Source: Variovorax flavidus (GTDB lineage Bacteria; Pseudomonadota; Gammaproteobacteria; Burkholderiales; Burkholderiaceae_C). Taken from it: DNA of 64,000 nucleotides. Both the position numbers and the translations under genes were made by a program. Shown one piece after another: positions 46,039 to 56,859 of this stretch. The stretch is taken from NCBI RefSeq assembly GCF_030317145.1, contig NZ_JASZYE010000001.1, positions 372,001 to 436,000 of the forward strand, in the 5' to 3' direction. How positions within the stretch are numbered: the first letter of the stretch is position 1; each line of letters starts with the position of its first letter. The notes below the pieces were generated by a model that was not told where the DNA came from, searched no databases, and saw only the letters and a list, made by a program, of their open reading frames with translations.

Positions 46039-47523
46039 ATGAATCGCGAAATGTTGATGTTGGTGGATGCGATCTCGCGCGAGAAGAACGTCGAACGTGA
46101 CGTCGTCTTCGGCGCAGTCGAGTCTGCCCTGGCGCAAGCCACCAAGAAGCTCTATCAGGGCGACGTGGACATTCGCGTCGCCGTCGACCGCGACAGCGGC
46201 GATTACGAGACTTTCCGCCGCTGGCACGTGGTGCCCGATGAGGCTGGCCTGCAACTGCCCGACCAGGAAATCCTCCTGTTCGAAGCCAAGGAAGAAATGC
46301 CCGACATCGAGGTCGACGAGTACATCGAGGAATCGGTGGATTCGGTGCCGATCGGCCGCATCGGCGCGATGGCGGCCAAGCAGGTCATCCTTCAGAAGAT
46401 CCGCGACGCGGAGCGCGAGATGCTGCTCAACGACTTCATGTCGCGCGGCGAGAAGATCTTCACCGGCACGGTCAAGCGCCTGGACAAGGGCGACATCATC
46501 GTCGAGGCCGGCCGTGTCGAAGGACGCCTGCGCCGCAGCGAGATGATCGCCAAGGAAAACCTGCGCAACGGCGACCGCGTGCGGGCCATGATCATGGAGG
46601 TCGACCTGACGCTGCGCGGCGCGCCGATCATCCTGTCGCGCGCGGCGCCGGAGTTCATGATCGAGCTGTTCCGCCAGGAAGTGCCCGAGATCGAGCAAGG
46701 CCTGCTCGAGATCAAGAGCTGCGCCCGCGACCCCGGCTCGCGCGCCAAGATTGCCGTGCTCTCGCACGACAAGCGCGTCGACCCCATCGGCACCTGTGTC
46801 GGCGTGCGCGGTACGCGCGTCAATGCCGTCACCAACGAACTCGCCGGCGAGCGCGTGGATATCGTGCTGTGGAGCGAAGACCCGGCACAGTTCGTGATCG
46901 GTGCGCTGGCACCGGCCAATGTCTCGTCGATCGTGGTCGATGAGGAAAAGCACGCCATGGACGTGGTGGTCGACGAGGAAAACCTCGCGATCGCGATCGG
47001 TCGCGGCGGCCAGAACGTGAGGCTCGCCTCCGATCTGACCGGCTGGAAGATCAACATCATGGACGCCAACGAATCGGCCCAGAAGCAGGCGACCGAAACG
47101 GACGCCAGCCGCAAGCTCTTCATGGAAAAGCTCGATGTCGACGAGGAAATCGCCGACATCCTGATTTCCGAGGGCTTCACGAGCCTGGAAGAAGTGGCCT
47201 ATGTGCCGATTTCCGAATTGCTCGAGATCGAGAGCTTCGACGAAGACACGATCAACGAGCTGCGCTCGCGCGCCAAGGATGCGCTGCTGACCATGGAAAT
47301 CGCCCGTGAAGAAAACGTCGAGAGCGTCTCGCAGGATCTGCGCGACCTCGGCGGGCTCGACCCGGCCCTCATCCCCAAATTGGCCGAGGCGGGTGTCCAC
47401 ACCCGTGACGACCTGGCCGACCTTGCGGTCGATGAACTCACCGAGATCACCGGCCAGAGCGCCGATGACGCCAAGAACCTCATCTTGAAAGCCCGCGAAC
47501 ATTGGTTCGCCGGCCAAGAGTGA
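46039..47523 (+). CDS. nusA: Transcription termination/antitermination factor NusA
   Basis: This 494-residue protein is standard for beta/gammaproteobacteria. The N-terminal RNA-polymerase domain covers about 1-130, S1 about 135-200 ([20 protein letters not shown]), and the two KH domains about 205-345 ([45 protein letters not shown]). The C-terminus carries two acidic AR/helix-hairpin-helix repeats (about 365-490, ending [11 protein letters not shown]). NusA modulates pausing, termination and antitermination. GAGGAG lies 9 bases before the ATG. It is 17 bases after rimP. Confidence 0.96.
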   Translation: MNREMLMLVDAISREKNVERDVVFGAVESALAQATKKLYQGDVDIRVAVDRDSGDYETFRRWHVVPDEAGLQLPDQEILLFEAKEEMPDIEVDEYIEESVDSVPIGRIGAMAAKQVILQKIRDAEREMLLNDFMSRGEKIFTGTVKRLDKGDIIVEAGRVEGRLRRSEMIAKENLRNGDRVRAMIMEVDLTLRGAPIILSRAAPEFMIELFRQEVPEIEQGLLEIKSCARDPGSRAKIAVLSHDKRVDPIGTCVGVRGTRVNAVTNELAGERVDIVLWSEDPAQFVIGALAPANVSSIVVDEEKHAMDVVVDEENLAIAIGRGGQNVRLASDLTGWKINIMDANESAQKQATETDASRKLFMEKLDVDEEIADILISEGFTSLEEVAYVPISELLEIESFDEDTINELRSRAKDALLTMEIAREENVESVSQDLRDLGGLDPALIPKLAEAGVHTRDDLADLAVDELTEITGQSADDAKNLILKAREHWFAGQE

Positions 47524-47547
47524 TGGTCATGGAGGCACGAAACCAAT

Positions 47548-50454
47548 ATGTCCAGTACCACTGTCGCCGAGTTCGCGAACGAGCTCAAGAAGACTCCCGA
47601 AATCCTGCTTGACCAGCTCAAGAGCGCCGGGGTGCCCAAGCAGGCACCGACCGACGCGCTCACGGAGGCCGACAAGCAGCGCTTGCTCGGCTTCCTGAAG
47701 GCCAGCCATGGCACGGTCGAGCCCGAGCGCAAGAAGATCACGCTGACGAAGAAGTCGACGAGCGAGATCAAGCAGGCCGATGCCACCGGCCGTGCGCGCA
47801 CGATCCAGGTCGAGGTGCGCAAGAAGCGCACCTTCATCCAGCGTGATGAAGGCCACCCGGCCGCTGCCGAACCGGCTCCGCAGGAAGCACCTGTCGCAGC
47901 TGCTCCGGCCGCACCGCAAATCGACGAAGCCGAACTCACCCGCCGCGAGGAAGAAGCGCGCCGTCAGGCCGAGCTGATCCGTCGCCAGGAAGAAGAGCTG
48001 GCCGAAAAGCGCCGCATGCGCGAAGAAGCCGAGGCGCGTGAGCGCGAGAAGGCCGAGCGCGCCGAACAGGCCGAGCAAGAAGCCAAGGCTGCCAAGAAGA
48101 AGGCTGCCGAAGCCGCCGCTGCCGCGACTGTGACGGAAGGCGCGCCTGAACCCGTCGAGGAAGCCCCCGCCGTGACCGACCGCAAGGCCGCCGCGGAAGC
48201 CGCTGCCGTGCAGGCCAAGGACGACGCCAAGGCCAAGGCCGCCGCCGAATCGAAGGCTCGCGCCGACGAGGAAGCCGCTCGCGCCAAGGACCTGGACGAA
48301 CGCCGCCGCAAGGCACTGGCCGAGGCCGAAGCCATCCGCGCCATGATGAATGCGCCGGCTCGCGTGCTGGTGCCGCACAAGGCGCCCGAGAAGCCCGCGC
48401 CGGAAGCCAAGGCCGGGGTCAAGGGCACGCTGCACAAGCCGACGGCTCCGGCCGCCCGACCGGGTGCGCCCGCCGCCCCTGGCGCGGCTGCTGCGCCTGG
48501 CGCAGGCAAGGAAGTCAAGTCCGCGAAGCTCTCGTCGAGCTGGGCGGGCGACACGGCCAAGAAGAAGGAAATCAAGACCCGCGGCGATGCCAGCGGCGGC
48601 GTCGGTCGGGGCAATTGGCGCGGAGGCCCTCGCGGGCGTCGCGGCAACGATCGCAACGGCCAGGAAGAACGCGTGCAGGCCGCACCGGTGGAGGCGCGCG
48701 TGCTCGAAGTGCACGTGCCTGAAACCATCACGGTGTCGGAACTTGCGCACAAGATGGCCGTCAAGGCGTCGGAAGTCATCAAGCAACTGATGAAGCTCGG
48801 CCAGATGGCGACCATCAACCAGTCGCTGGACCAGGACACCGCGATGATCATCGTGGAAGAAATGGGCCACAACGCTGTGGTTGCCGCGCTGGACGATCCG
48901 GAAGCGTTCACCGACGAGGACGTGTCGGCGCAACAGGCCGAAGCCCTGCCGCGCGCTCCGGTCGTGACCGTCATGGGTCACGTCGACCACGGCAAGACCT
49001 CGCTGCTGGACTACATCCGTCGCGCCAAGGTTGCGGCGGGCGAAGCCGGCGGCATCACGCAGCACATCGGGGCGTACCACGTCCAGACCGAACGCGGCAT
49101 GGTGTCCTTCCTCGACACCCCGGGTCACGAGGCGTTCACCGCCATGCGTGCCCGCGGTGCGCAGGCCACCGACATCGTGATCCTGGTGGTTGCGGCCGAC
49201 GACGGCGTCATGCCGCAGACCAAGGAAGCCATCAAGCACGCGAAGGCTGCGGGTGTGCCGATCGTGGTCGCGATCAACAAGGTCGACAAGCCGGATGCCA
49301 ACCTCGATCGCGTCAAGCAGGAGCTGGTCGCCGAGGAAGTCGTGCCCGAAGAGTACGGCGGCGATGTGCCGTTCGTGCCGGTCTCGGCCAAGACGGGCCA
49401 GGGCGTCGACGATCTGCTCGAGCAGGTGCTGCTGCAGGCCGAAGTGCTCGAGCTCAAGGCGCCGGTGGATGCCGCTGCCAAGGGTCTGGTCATCGAAGCC
49501 CAGCTCGACAAGGGCCGTGGTCCGGTCGCGACCGTGCTGGTCCAGTCCGGCACGCTCAAGACGGGCGACGTGGTGCTGGCAGGCTCGACCTATGGCCGCG
49601 TGCGCGCCATGATCGACGAGGACGGCAAGACCATCAAGTCCGCGGGTCCGTCGATTCCGGTCGAGATCCAGGGCCTGACCGAGGTGCCGCAGGCCGGCGA
49701 CGAATTCATGGTGATGAGCGACGAGCGCCGTGCGCGCGAGATTGCCACCTACCGCGCCGGCAAGTTCCGCAACACCAAGCTGGCGAAGGCCCAGGCCGCG
49801 AACCTGCAGAACATGTTCACCGACCTGTCGGCAGGCGAAGTGCAGACGCTGCGGATCATCATCAAGGCCGACGTCCAGGGCTCGCAAGAGGCGCTGGCTC
49901 AGTCCCTGCTCAAGCTGGCGACTGACGAGGTCAAGGTGCAGATGGTGTACGCCGGCGTCGGCGGCATCAGCGAGAGCGACATCAACCTCGCGATCGCATC
50001 GAAGGCCATCGTGATCGGCTTCAATGTGCGTGCCGATGCCGGTGCGCGCAAACTGGCCGAGAGCAACGGTGTGCAACTGCACTACTACAGCATCATCTAC
50101 GACGCGGTGGACGACATCAAGGTCGCCATGTCCGGCATGCTGGCTCCCGAGCGGCGCGAAGAGATCATCGGCTCGGCCGAGATCCGCACCGTGTTCGTGG
50201 CCTCCAAGATCGGTACGGTCGCGGGTTGTATGGTCACCTCCGGTTCGGTCAACCGCAGCGCGCATTTCCGCCTGCTGCGCGACAACGTGGTGATCTACAC
50301 GGGCGAAATCGACTCGGTCAAGCGCATGAAGGACGATGTCCGCGAAGTGCGCGAAGGCTTCGAGTGCGGTATCAAGCTCAAGAACTACAACGACATCAAG
50401 GAAGGTGATCAGCTGGAGTTCTTCGAGATCAAGGAGATCGCCCGGACGCTGTAA
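47548..50454 (+). CDS. infB: Translation initiation factor IF-2
   Basis: This 968-residue protein begins with an IF2_N domain ([24 protein letters not shown]). A long Ala/Glu/Lys/Arg-rich linker (about 110-400) includes a coiled-coil stretch ([21 protein letters not shown]). A second IF2_N module lies near 395-450. The GTPase domain has G1 GHVDHGKTS (477-485), G3 DTPGHE and G4 NKVDKP. C-terminal beta-barrel and fMet-tRNA-binding domains close it. It brings initiator tRNA to the 30S subunit. The length at the long end of the family comes from the linker. Confidence 0.96.
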   Translation: MSSTTVAEFANELKKTPEILLDQLKSAGVPKQAPTDALTEADKQRLLGFLKASHGTVEPERKKITLTKKSTSEIKQADATGRARTIQVEVRKKRTFIQRDEGHPAAAEPAPQEAPVAAAPAAPQIDEAELTRREEEARRQAELIRRQEEELAEKRRMREEAEAREREKAERAEQAEQEAKAAKKKAAEAAAAATVTEGAPEPVEEAPAVTDRKAAAEAAAVQAKDDAKAKAAAESKARADEEAARAKDLDERRRKALAEAEAIRAMMNAPARVLVPHKAPEKPAPEAKAGVKGTLHKPTAPAARPGAPAAPGAAAAPGAGKEVKSAKLSSSWAGDTAKKKEIKTRGDASGGVGRGNWRGGPRGRRGNDRNGQEERVQAAPVEARVLEVHVPETITVSELAHKMAVKASEVIKQLMKLGQMATINQSLDQDTAMIIVEEMGHNAVVAALDDPEAFTDEDVSAQQAEALPRAPVVTVMGHVDHGKTSLLDYIRRAKVAAGEAGGITQHIGAYHVQTERGMVSFLDTPGHEAFTAMRARGAQATDIVILVVAADDGVMPQTKEAIKHAKAAGVPIVVAINKVDKPDANLDRVKQELVAEEVVPEEYGGDVPFVPVSAKTGQGVDDLLEQVLLQAEVLELKAPVDAAAKGLVIEAQLDKGRGPVATVLVQSGTLKTGDVVLAGSTYGRVRAMIDEDGKTIKSAGPSIPVEIQGLTEVPQAGDEFMVMSDERRAREIATYRAGKFRNTKLAKAQAANLQNMFTDLSAGEVQTLRIIIKADVQGSQEALAQSLLKLATDEVKVQMVYAGVGGISESDINLAIASKAIVIGFNVRADAGARKLAESNGVQLHYYSIIYDAVDDIKVAMSGMLAPERREEIIGSAEIRTVFVASKIGTVAGCMVTSGSVNRSAHFRLLRDNVVIYTGEIDSVKRMKDDVREVREGFECGIKLKNYNDIKEGDQLEFFEIKEIARTL

Positions 50455-50475
50455 GCGTACCGAGCGACCCTGGCC

Positions 50476-50847
50476 ATGCCCAAGAGAAAAGCCGCTACCC
50501 CCAACCGCGCCTTCAAGGTGGCCGATCAGATCCAGCGCGATCTGACGGAGTTGATCGCGCGCGAGTTGAAGGACCCGCGGGTGGGCATGGTCACGATCCA
50601 GGCGGTCGAGGTCACGCCCGACTACGCGCATGCGAAGGTCTTCTTCAGCCTGCTCGTGGGCGATCCGGTCGAGACCACCGAAGCGCTGAACCAGGCCGCG
50701 GGCTTCCTGCGCAACGGCCTGTTCAAGCGCCTGCACATCCACACGGTTCCGACGCTGCATTTCCAGTTCGATCGCACGACCGAGCGTGCCGCCGACATGA
50801 ATGCGCTGATCGCGCAGGCCGTCGCTTCCCGTTCCAAAGACGACTGA
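50476..50847 (+). CDS. rbfA: 30S ribosome-binding factor RbfA
   Basis: This 123-residue protein is a small KH-fold cold-shock factor. It starts with a basic segment ([40 protein letters not shown]). The family motif [20 protein letters not shown] and the C-terminal [19 protein letters not shown] follow. RbfA helps mature the 16S rRNA 5' end. It lies between infB and truB, the usual order. Confidence 0.95.
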   Translation: MPKRKAATPNRAFKVADQIQRDLTELIARELKDPRVGMVTIQAVEVTPDYAHAKVFFSLLVGDPVETTEALNQAAGFLRNGLFKRLHIHTVPTLHFQFDRTTERAADMNALIAQAVASRSKDD

Positions 50848-50849
50848 AG

Positions 50850-51794
50850 ATGAACGCGCCACGCACACGGGTGCAGCGGCGCCCTGTGCATGGGGTGTTG
50901 CTGCTCGACAAGCCGCTGGGTCTCTCCAGCAACCAGGCCTTGCAGAAGGCCAAGTGGTTGCTGCGCGCCGAAAAAGCCGGACATACCGGCACGCTCGACC
51001 CCCTCGCGAGCGGCGTGCTGCCGCTGTGCTTCGGGGCTGCTACCAAATTCAGCCAGTTGCACCTGGATGCCGACAAGACCTATGAGGCCACTGCGCGCCT
51101 CGGGGTGAAGACGTCGACCGGCGATGCCGAAGGCGAAGTCATCGCCGAGCGGCCCGTTGCCGTGACCGCCGATGATCTGAAGCGCGTCGAAGCGCAGTTC
51201 ACAGGCCCGATCCGCCAGGTCCCGCCGATGCACAGCGCATTGAAGAAGGACGGCAAGGCGCTGTACGAGTACGCACGCGAAGGCGTCGAAGTCGAACGTG
51301 CGCCACGCGATGTCGTGATCTACAAGCTGGCCGTCGATGCCTCTTCCGCCAACGAGATTCGCATCCGTGCGACCGTGAGCAAGGGCACCTACATCCGCAC
51401 GCTGGGCGAGGACATCGGCGAAGCCCTGGGCTGCGGCGCACATCTCACCGCGCTGCGCCGGATCGAGACCGGCGGCTTCGATGTTTCGCAGTGCGTGACG
51501 CTGGAGTCACTCGAAGCCATGAGCGAGGAAGAGCGGCTGGGACGACTGCTGCCGGCCGAAGCGCTGGTGGCCGATCACACGCCCGTCACGCTCGACGCCG
51601 AAGATGCCGGGCGTTTCCTCTCCGGCCTGCGCCGGCGCGGCAAGTGGCCGGATGCGCCTGCCGTGTCCGTCTTCGGCCACGACCCCCCTGCATTCCTCGG
51701 CACGGCCCACGTGAAGGCCGGCGAACTGATTCCCGGGCGCCTGTTGAGCCCCATCGAAATCCAGCAAACACTATTGACCGAAGCGACACCATGA
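50850..51794 (+). CDS. truB: tRNA pseudouridine(55) synthase
   Basis: This 314-residue pseudouridine synthase has catalytic Asp50 in [20 protein letters not shown]. Other conserved parts are [37 protein letters not shown] and [28 protein letters not shown]. The C-terminal part is a reduced PUA-like region. It makes pseudouridine 55 in the T arm of tRNAs. It begins 2 bases after rbfA and overlaps typA by 4 bases. Confidence 0.95.
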   Translation: MNAPRTRVQRRPVHGVLLLDKPLGLSSNQALQKAKWLLRAEKAGHTGTLDPLASGVLPLCFGAATKFSQLHLDADKTYEATARLGVKTSTGDAEGEVIAERPVAVTADDLKRVEAQFTGPIRQVPPMHSALKKDGKALYEYAREGVEVERAPRDVVIYKLAVDASSANEIRIRATVSKGTYIRTLGEDIGEALGCGAHLTALRRIETGGFDVSQCVTLESLEAMSEEERLGRLLPAEALVADHTPVTLDAEDAGRFLSGLRRRGKWPDAPAVSVFGHDPPAFLGTAHVKAGELIPGRLLSPIEIQQTLLTEATP

Positions 51795-53626
51795 GCACCA
51801 ACCAGATCCGCAATATCGCCATCATCGCCCACGTGGACCATGGCAAGACCACCATGGTCGACCAGCTGCTGCGCCAGTCCGGCACCTTTGCCGAGCACGA
51901 GAAAGTGGTCGACACCGTGATGGACAACAACGCCATCGAAAAGGAACGCGGCATCACGATCCTGGCCAAGAACTGCGCCGTGACGTGGAAGGGCATGCAC
52001 ATCAACATCGTGGACACCCCCGGCCACGCGGACTTCGGTGGTGAGGTCGAGCGCGCACTTAGCATGGTGGACGGCGTGGTGCTGCTGATCGACGCCCAGG
52101 AAGGCCCGATGCCCCAGACCCGCTTCGTGACGAAGAAGGCGCTGGCCCTCGGCCTGAAGCCGATCCTGGTGGTGAACAAGGTCGACAAGCCGGGCGCGCG
52201 CCCCGACTACGTGGTCAATGCCGCTTTCGACCTGTTCGACAAGCTCGGCGCTACCGACGAACAGCTGGATTTCCCCGTGGTCTACGCCTCGGGCATCAAC
52301 GGCTGGTCGTCGCTGGAAGAGGGCGAGCACGGCGAACAATGGGGCCCCGACATGTCGGCGCTGTTCGACACCATCCTGAAGCACGTGCCGGCGCACGCAG
52401 GCGATCCTGAAGCGCCGCTGCAACTGCAGATTTCCGCCATCGACTTCTCGACCTTCGTCGGCCGGATCGGCGTTGGCCGTGTCCACGCCGGCACCATCAA
52501 GCCCATGATGGACGTCGTCGTGATGGAAGGTCCGGACGGCAAGGCGGTCAGGGGCCGGGTCAACCAGGTCCTGACCTTCCAGGGCCTCGAACGCGTGCAG
52601 GCGACCGAAGCCGGCCCGGGCGAGATCGTGCTGATCAACGGCATTGCGGACGTCGGCATCGGCGTGACGATCACCGACCCCGTGAACCCGGTTGCGCTGC
52701 CCATGCTCAAGGTCGACGAGCCGACCCTGACGATGAACTTCTGCGTCAACACCAGCCCGCTGGCCGGCCGAGAAGGCAAGTTCGTCACCAGCCGCCAGAT
52801 CTGGGATCGTCTGCAAAAGGAACTGCAGCACAACGTGGCGCTGCGCGTGAAGGAAACGGACGAAGAAGGCATCTTCGAAGTCATGGGCCGTGGCGAACTG
52901 CACTTGACCATCCTGCTGGAGAACATGCGCCGCGAAGGCTACGAGATGGCCGTGTCGAAGCCCCGTGTGGTGTTCCGCGACATCGACGGTGTGAAGCACG
53001 AACCCATCGAGCTGGTGACTGCCGACATCGAAGACGCGCATCAGGGCGGCGTGATGCAGGCCCTGGGCGAGCGCAAGGGCGAACTGGTCAACATGGAACC
53101 GGACGGCCGTGGCCGTGTGCGCCTCGAGTACCGCATCCCGGCGCGAGGCCTGATCGGTTTCACCAACGAATTCCTGAACCTGACGCGCGGCTCGGGTCTG
53201 ATCTCGAACATCTTCGACAGCTACGAGCCGCACAAGGGCGAGATCGGCAGCCGCAAGAACGGCGTGCTGATCTCCATGGACGACGGTGAAATCTTCACCT
53301 ACGCACTGGGCAAGCTGGACGACCGCGGCCGCATGTTCGTGCGTGCGAATGATCCGGTGTATGAAGGCATGATCGTCGGCATCCACAGCCGCGACAACGA
53401 CCTGGTGGTCAATGCCACGCGCACCAAGCAGCTGACCAACTTCCGTGTGTCCGGCAAGGAAGACGCGATCAAGATCACCCCGCCGATCGAGCTCACGCTG
53501 GAGTACGGCGTGGAGTTCATCGAGGACGACGAACTGGTCGAGATCACGCCGAAGAGCGTGCGTCTGCGCAAGCGCTTCCTGAAGGAACACGAGCGCAAGC
53601 GCGCCTCGCGCGAGACGGCAGTCTGA
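51791..53626 (+). CDS. typA: Ribosome-associated GTPase TypA/BipA
   Basis: This 611-residue translational GTPase matches the usual length. G1 is AHVDHGKTT near the N-terminus, switch II is [14 protein letters not shown] and G4 is [13 protein letters not shown]-like domains III and V follow, with the BipA-specific C-terminal domain ending [12 protein letters not shown] and a basic tail. BipA helps 50S assembly and stress or cold responses. The start overlaps truB's stop as ATGA, so the frame open upstream is a truB shadow. Confidence 0.95.
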   Translation: MSTNQIRNIAIIAHVDHGKTTMVDQLLRQSGTFAEHEKVVDTVMDNNAIEKERGITILAKNCAVTWKGMHINIVDTPGHADFGGEVERALSMVDGVVLLIDAQEGPMPQTRFVTKKALALGLKPILVVNKVDKPGARPDYVVNAAFDLFDKLGATDEQLDFPVVYASGINGWSSLEEGEHGEQWGPDMSALFDTILKHVPAHAGDPEAPLQLQISAIDFSTFVGRIGVGRVHAGTIKPMMDVVVMEGPDGKAVRGRVNQVLTFQGLERVQATEAGPGEIVLINGIADVGIGVTITDPVNPVALPMLKVDEPTLTMNFCVNTSPLAGREGKFVTSRQIWDRLQKELQHNVALRVKETDEEGIFEVMGRGELHLTILLENMRREGYEMAVSKPRVVFRDIDGVKHEPIELVTADIEDAHQGGVMQALGERKGELVNMEPDGRGRVRLEYRIPARGLIGFTNEFLNLTRGSGLISNIFDSYEPHKGEIGSRKNGVLISMDDGEIFTYALGKLDDRGRMFVRANDPVYEGMIVGIHSRDNDLVVNATRTKQLTNFRVSGKEDAIKITPPIELTLEYGVEFIEDDELVEITPKSVRLRKRFLKEHERKRASRETAV

Positions 53627-54546
53627 TGCAGCACGTGGGGGGCCGTGGGCTCACCCACGGCCGCGCGGTCTGGCTGATGGTCGTCGTGACCCTCATGTGG
53701 GCGACGGCTGGGGTCGTCACGCGCCACCTGGAGCATGCGCGCAGCTTCGAGGTGACTTTCTGGCGCAGCTTCTTCACGCTGGTGTCGCTGCTGGTGATCC
53801 TGCCCCTGTGGCAGGGGCGGGCCGTGTTCGCGAAGATCCGCCGGGGAGGCCACGAGTTGTGGGTCTCCGGCGTTTGCTGGGGCGTGATGTTCACCGCCTT
53901 CATGGTCGCCCTCACGCTGACCAGCGTCGCCAATGTGCTGGTGACGATGTCGGCAGGTCCGTTGCTGACGGCATTGGCCGCGCGGATCTTCATCGGCCAC
54001 AAGCTGCCGCCGCGCACCTGGGCAGCCATCGTCGCAGCCGGGCTGGGCATCGGCTGGATGTACGGCACCGAACTCGGCGAGGGGCAATTGCTCGGCACGT
54101 TCGTCGCCCTGTGCGTGCCGCTGGCCGCTGCGTGCAACTGGACCGTGGTCCAGCATGCCCATGCCAAAGGCCATGACATCGACCTCGTTCCCGCGGTGCT
54201 GATCGGCGCCGCGATCTCCACACTTGTCACACTGCCGCTGGCGTGGCCGTTCCAGGCGAACGCCCATGACCTGGGCCTGCTGGCGTTCCTCGGGTTGTTC
54301 CAGCTTGCGATTCCCTGTGCGCTGTCGGTGATGTGCGCGCGGGTCCTGAAGGCGCCTGAAGTGTCGCTGCTCGCGCTGCTCGAGGTGATCTTCGGAATCG
54401 CGCTGGCCTGGATCGGAGCGGGCGAGGAGCCGGAGTCGAGCGTCTTGATCGGCGGCGTGGTGGTCATCGGAGCGCTTGTGTTCAATGAGCTCCTGGGCCT
54501 TCGCGAAAGGCGTGCTCCCGACGGCGCCTTGACCAGTCCCCACTGA
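53626..54546 (+). CDS. EamA-family (DMT) transporter
   Basis: This 306-residue protein has ten predicted membrane segments in two EamA repeats. The first contains LMWATAGVVTRHLEHARSFEVTFWRSFFTLVSLLVI. The second ends PEVSLLALLEVIFGIALAWIGAGEEPESSVLIGG, a standard EamA end. Its ATG shares the last base of the typA stop (TGATG), so it is likely read from the translation operon although unrelated in function. The substrate is unknown. Confidence 0.85.
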   Translation: MQHVGGRGLTHGRAVWLMVVVTLMWATAGVVTRHLEHARSFEVTFWRSFFTLVSLLVILPLWQGRAVFAKIRRGGHELWVSGVCWGVMFTAFMVALTLTSVANVLVTMSAGPLLTALAARIFIGHKLPPRTWAAIVAAGLGIGWMYGTELGEGQLLGTFVALCVPLAAACNWTVVQHAHAKGHDIDLVPAVLIGAAISTLVTLPLAWPFQANAHDLGLLAFLGLFQLAIPCALSVMCARVLKAPEVSLLALLEVIFGIALAWIGAGEEPESSVLIGGVVVIGALVFNELLGLRERRAPDGALTSPH

Positions 54547-54624
54547 GCCTGTGGAGGCCGTCAGGGCAATCACTGATGCCTTGGCCGACCCGCAGGACGT
54601 TGTTTATTTTTTGAGGATGTATTG

Positions 54625-55050
54625 ATGCGACTTTCCATTGCGTTGGCTGCCTGTGCTTTTCTCGCGGCGCCGCTTTGCTCGACGGCCCAGGTGTCGATCA
54701 ACATCAACGTGCCCGGCGTGGTCATGGCTGCGCCTCCGCCGCCGCGCTACGAGGCCATGCCGCCGCAGCGCCCGGGCTATGTCTGGGTGCCGGGGAACTG
54801 GCAATGGCAGCACAACGCCTATGACTGGCGGCGAGGTTACTGGGAGCCTGCGCGCCCCGACTACGTCTATGCACCGGGGCGCTGGGTGCGCGCGGATGGC
54901 GGCTGGCGCTGGGTCGAGCCGAACTGGAAGGCCTCCAAGCACAAGAAGGACAAGCACCACGGACATGGCGACCATCACGACCGGTATGACGACCATGACC
55001 ACGGCGGCTATCACTGCCCTCCGGGTCAGGCGAAGAAGGGACGTTGCTGA
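54625..55050 (+). CDS. Secreted YXWGXW-repeat protein with a His/Asp-rich tail
   Basis: This 141-residue protein has a signal peptide (about 1-21, ending STA). The core has tandem aromatic repeats of the YXWGXW type (PGYVWVPGNWQWQHNAYDW, YWEPARPDYVYAPGRW, GGWRWVEPNW). The C-terminal 30 residues are very rich in His, Asp and Lys (KHKKDKHHGHGDHHDRYDDH), then a Cys-containing end. Such repeat proteins are common in Burkholderiales and of unknown role. The tail suggests metal binding, by inference only. I take ATG 54625 with GAGG upstream; the adjacent TTG at 54622 is possible. Confidence 0.75.
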   Translation: MRLSIALAACAFLAAPLCSTAQVSININVPGVVMAAPPPPRYEAMPPQRPGYVWVPGNWQWQHNAYDWRRGYWEPARPDYVYAPGRWVRADGGWRWVEPNWKASKHKKDKHHGHGDHHDRYDDHDHGGYHCPPGQAKKGRC

Positions 55051-55070
55051 GCGGCTGCGGCTCCGCAACG

Positions 55071-55099
55071 AAAAGGCCGGCATGCAAGCCGGCCTTTTT
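55071..55099. terminator. Intrinsic terminator after the YXWGXW gene
   Basis: A stem AAAAGGCCGGC / GCCGGCCTTTTT with an ATGCAA loop lies 20 bases after the stop. A and T flanks on the two sides make it usable by the convergent minus-strand gene ending at 55132 too. Confidence 0.87.
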
Positions 55100-55131
55100 C
55101 ATTCAGCCCGCCGAGCGGCGGGCTCCATGAC

Positions 55132-55512
55132 TCAAGGGCGCGCGACCTTCCACACCCCGTTGAACCCGTCGCCCGTCTTGTCTCCGGCCTTGGTGTCCTT
55201 CGACCAGTAATAGAGCGGCGAGCCCTTGTAGGCCCACTGCTTCTTGCCATCGTCGCGGACGATGATGGTGTAGGCGCCCATCGGCTTGGCGTTGTCGGCC
55301 ACGCTCAGCGGCGGCCAGTTGGTGGCGCACGGCCCGTTGCAGGCCGACTTGCCGCTGCCCGCGGCGTCGCGGTCGAAGGTGTAGAGCGTCATGCCGGATG
55401 GGCCGATCAATACGCCGTCGGACGTGCGAGTCGGCGTGTCCGCCGCAGGCGACATGCTTCCGCATCCTGCGAGGAGGGCGGCGGCAAGGATCGAGGCGCT
55501 GAGAATTTTCAT
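55132..55512 (-). CDS. Secreted-repeat lipoprotein (COG4315 type)
   Basis: This 126-residue lipoprotein has a lipobox ending at Cys17 (AALLAGC). The mature part has the repeat pattern LIGPSGMTLYTFDRDAAGSGKSACNGPCATNWPPL and later YKGSPLYYWSKDTKAGDKTGDGFNGVW, typical of the secreted-repeat family of unknown function (Lipoprotein_15). Paired cysteines in CNGPC could form a disulphide or bind metal. A GGAGAAA site precedes the ATG. It lies downstream of the sigma/anti-sigma pair and could be a target or part of the regulon; that is inference. Confidence 0.82.
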   Translation of the reverse strand: MKILSASILAAALLAGCGSMSPAADTPTRTSDGVLIGPSGMTLYTFDRDAAGSGKSACNGPCATNWPPLSVADNAKPMGAYTIIVRDDGKKQWAYKGSPLYYWSKDTKAGDKTGDGFNGVWKVARP

Positions 55513-55529
55513 GAAGATTTCTCCTTCGG

Positions 55530-55565
55530 TTAAAAAACGAACTCAGCGGGACAGTCTATCCCGCT
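55530..55565 (-). terminator. Weak terminator-like hairpin after the anti-sigma gene
   Basis: On the minus strand an AGCGGGA / TCCCGCT stem with a seven-base loop spans the anti-sigma stop. A six-T run follows, but about seven bases after the stem. It may partly separate the sigma operon from the lipoprotein gene. Confidence 0.35.
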
Positions 55566-56290
55566 GTCTTTTCAAGCTGGCGGTACACCGCCGTCGCGAG
55601 GCCGAGCAACGCGTCGCGTGACAGCGCACCCGACAGCGCGTAGCCAAAGCCGCGATCGACCCAGTAGAAGCTAGGGACCGGCCCGTCCGCCGAGAAGCGG
55701 AAGGCCGTCTCATCTGACCGTGACGCGTTTGCGTCCGGCCCGAGACTGCCGATGTACAGCGTGATGCGCTCGCCGCCGGCCCGCTCGAACATGAACTGTG
55801 CCCGCGCGCCTTCGCCGCCGGGTAGCAGACGACCGCCGACCAGCGCGTAGCCTTCTGCCGACAGGTCCGGTACCTTGAGCGGCTTGTCGAGCCGTTTCGA
55901 GAGCCATTGCGCGAGATGCTGCTGTTCGGCCGCGGCCACCTCGACCGGATGCCGCTTCTCGGGCGCGTAGACCGCATGGGCCACCGACGCGGCATGAACG
56001 AATTCACGTGTGGCCGGCGCGCGGGCCAGCACCGCGCCGCCCGCTGGTGCGGCCCAATGAGTGTTGGCCAGCCAGCCCGCGCCGAAGGCGAGTGTGATGC
56101 TCGCCGCCATGCCGCCCCAACGCATCCATCGGGCTTGCCGGGCGTGCTGCTTGTCAGCAAGGCCCGCTGCGGCCAACAGGGCCGGCGGAACGGGCTCGTC
56201 GAGCACCTCGCGATGCAGTTGCCGCAATGCATCGCGCTGGACCTCCCATGCGGCCAGGTCATCGTCAGGTGGAAGCGTGGGGGTGTTCAT
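55556..56290 (-). CDS. Anti-sigma factor paired with the ECF sigma factor
   Basis: This is a 244-residue protein. Residues 1-55 are a cytosolic helical domain (DDLAAWEVQRDALRQLHREVLDEPVPPALL). One membrane segment lies near 58-76 (WGGMAASITLAFGAGWLAN). A periplasmic domain with LSAEGYALVGGRLLPGGEGARAQFMFERAGGERITLYIG and SFYWVDRGFGYALSG completes it. This layout is typical of anti-sigma factors that hold an ECF sigma at the membrane. It has no HxxxCxxC zinc motif, so it is not a ZAS-type protein. It starts 13 bases after the sigma gene. Confidence 0.85.
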   Translation of the reverse strand: MNTPTLPPDDDLAAWEVQRDALRQLHREVLDEPVPPALLAAAGLADKQHARQARWMRWGGMAASITLAFGAGWLANTHWAAPAGGAVLARAPATREFVHAASVAHAVYAPEKRHPVEVAAAEQQHLAQWLSKRLDKPLKVPDLSAEGYALVGGRLLPGGEGARAQFMFERAGGERITLYIGSLGPDANASRSDETAFRFSADGPVPSFYWVDRGFGYALSGALSRDALLGLATAVYRQLEKTAG

Positions 56291-56303
56291 GGCGATAGCC
56301 GAT

Positions 56304-56819
56304 TCACTTGAGGCGACGCAGGCCGGGGCGGGCCGCAACGGGCGAAGGCGCCCCTTCCATCAGGTCCTGCAGGCGGGCGCGCGCCCGCGAGAGGCGCGAC
56401 ATCACGGTGCCCGCCGGAATGCGGAGCACCTTGGCAACTTGCGCATAGGAGAGGTCTTCGAGCGCCACCAGCAACAGCACGGCACGCTGGTCCTCGGGCA
56501 GAAGCAGCAGGCAGCGTTGCAGGTCGATGGCCTGGTCGCGATGCGAATCGACGCTGCGCAGCTCATGCACGACGTCGTCGATGTCGACAGCTGCCCCGAA
56601 CGGCGCCGGCGCCCGTCGAACCTGGCTCACGAACACGTTGTGCATGACGGTGAAGAGCCAGGCCCGGAGATCACTCCCGACGATCCACAGCCGCCACTTG
56701 CTGCAGGCGCGCTCCAGTGTGTCCTGCACCAGGTCGTCGGCAGCCCAGCGGTCGCCCGTCAGCGCACGGGCATAGCGCCGCAGGCTGGGGATGTGGTCGA
56801 CGAGGAGGCGCGAGTCCAT
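56304..56819 (-). CDS. ECF-type RNA polymerase sigma factor
   Basis: This 171-residue group IV sigma-70 has a region 2 (about 10-75) containing LRRYARALTGDRWAADDLVQDTLERACSKW and the promoter-melting part RAWLFTVMHNVFVSQVRR. Region 4 (about 105-155) contains LLPEDQRAVLLLVALEDLSYAQVAKVLRIPAGTVMSRLSRARARL. I take ATG 56819 (MDSRLLVDHIPSL); ATG 56861 is possible but falls in a strong hairpin, and neither has a clear ribosome site. With the anti-sigma it should respond to an envelope signal. Target genes are not evident. Confidence 0.87.
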   Translation of the reverse strand: MDSRLLVDHIPSLRRYARALTGDRWAADDLVQDTLERACSKWRLWIVGSDLRAWLFTVMHNVFVSQVRRAPAPFGAAVDIDDVVHELRSVDSHRDQAIDLQRCLLLLPEDQRAVLLLVALEDLSYAQVAKVLRIPAGTVMSRLSRARARLQDLMEGAPSPVAARPGLRRLK

Positions 56820-56859
56820 GGGGAGTCTGAGCAGATCAGCAATATCCGTTATCTGCTGC

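Noticed and set aside
47527..50868. A 1113-codon minus-strand open frame opposite infB and rbfA
   Set aside because: It lies antisense to two certain genes, has no family features, and such long antisense frames are expected where GC-rich codons keep the opposite strand free of stops.
51575..53590. A 671-codon minus-strand open frame opposite typA
   Set aside because: Antisense to a highly conserved GTPase and without its own ribosome site or motif.
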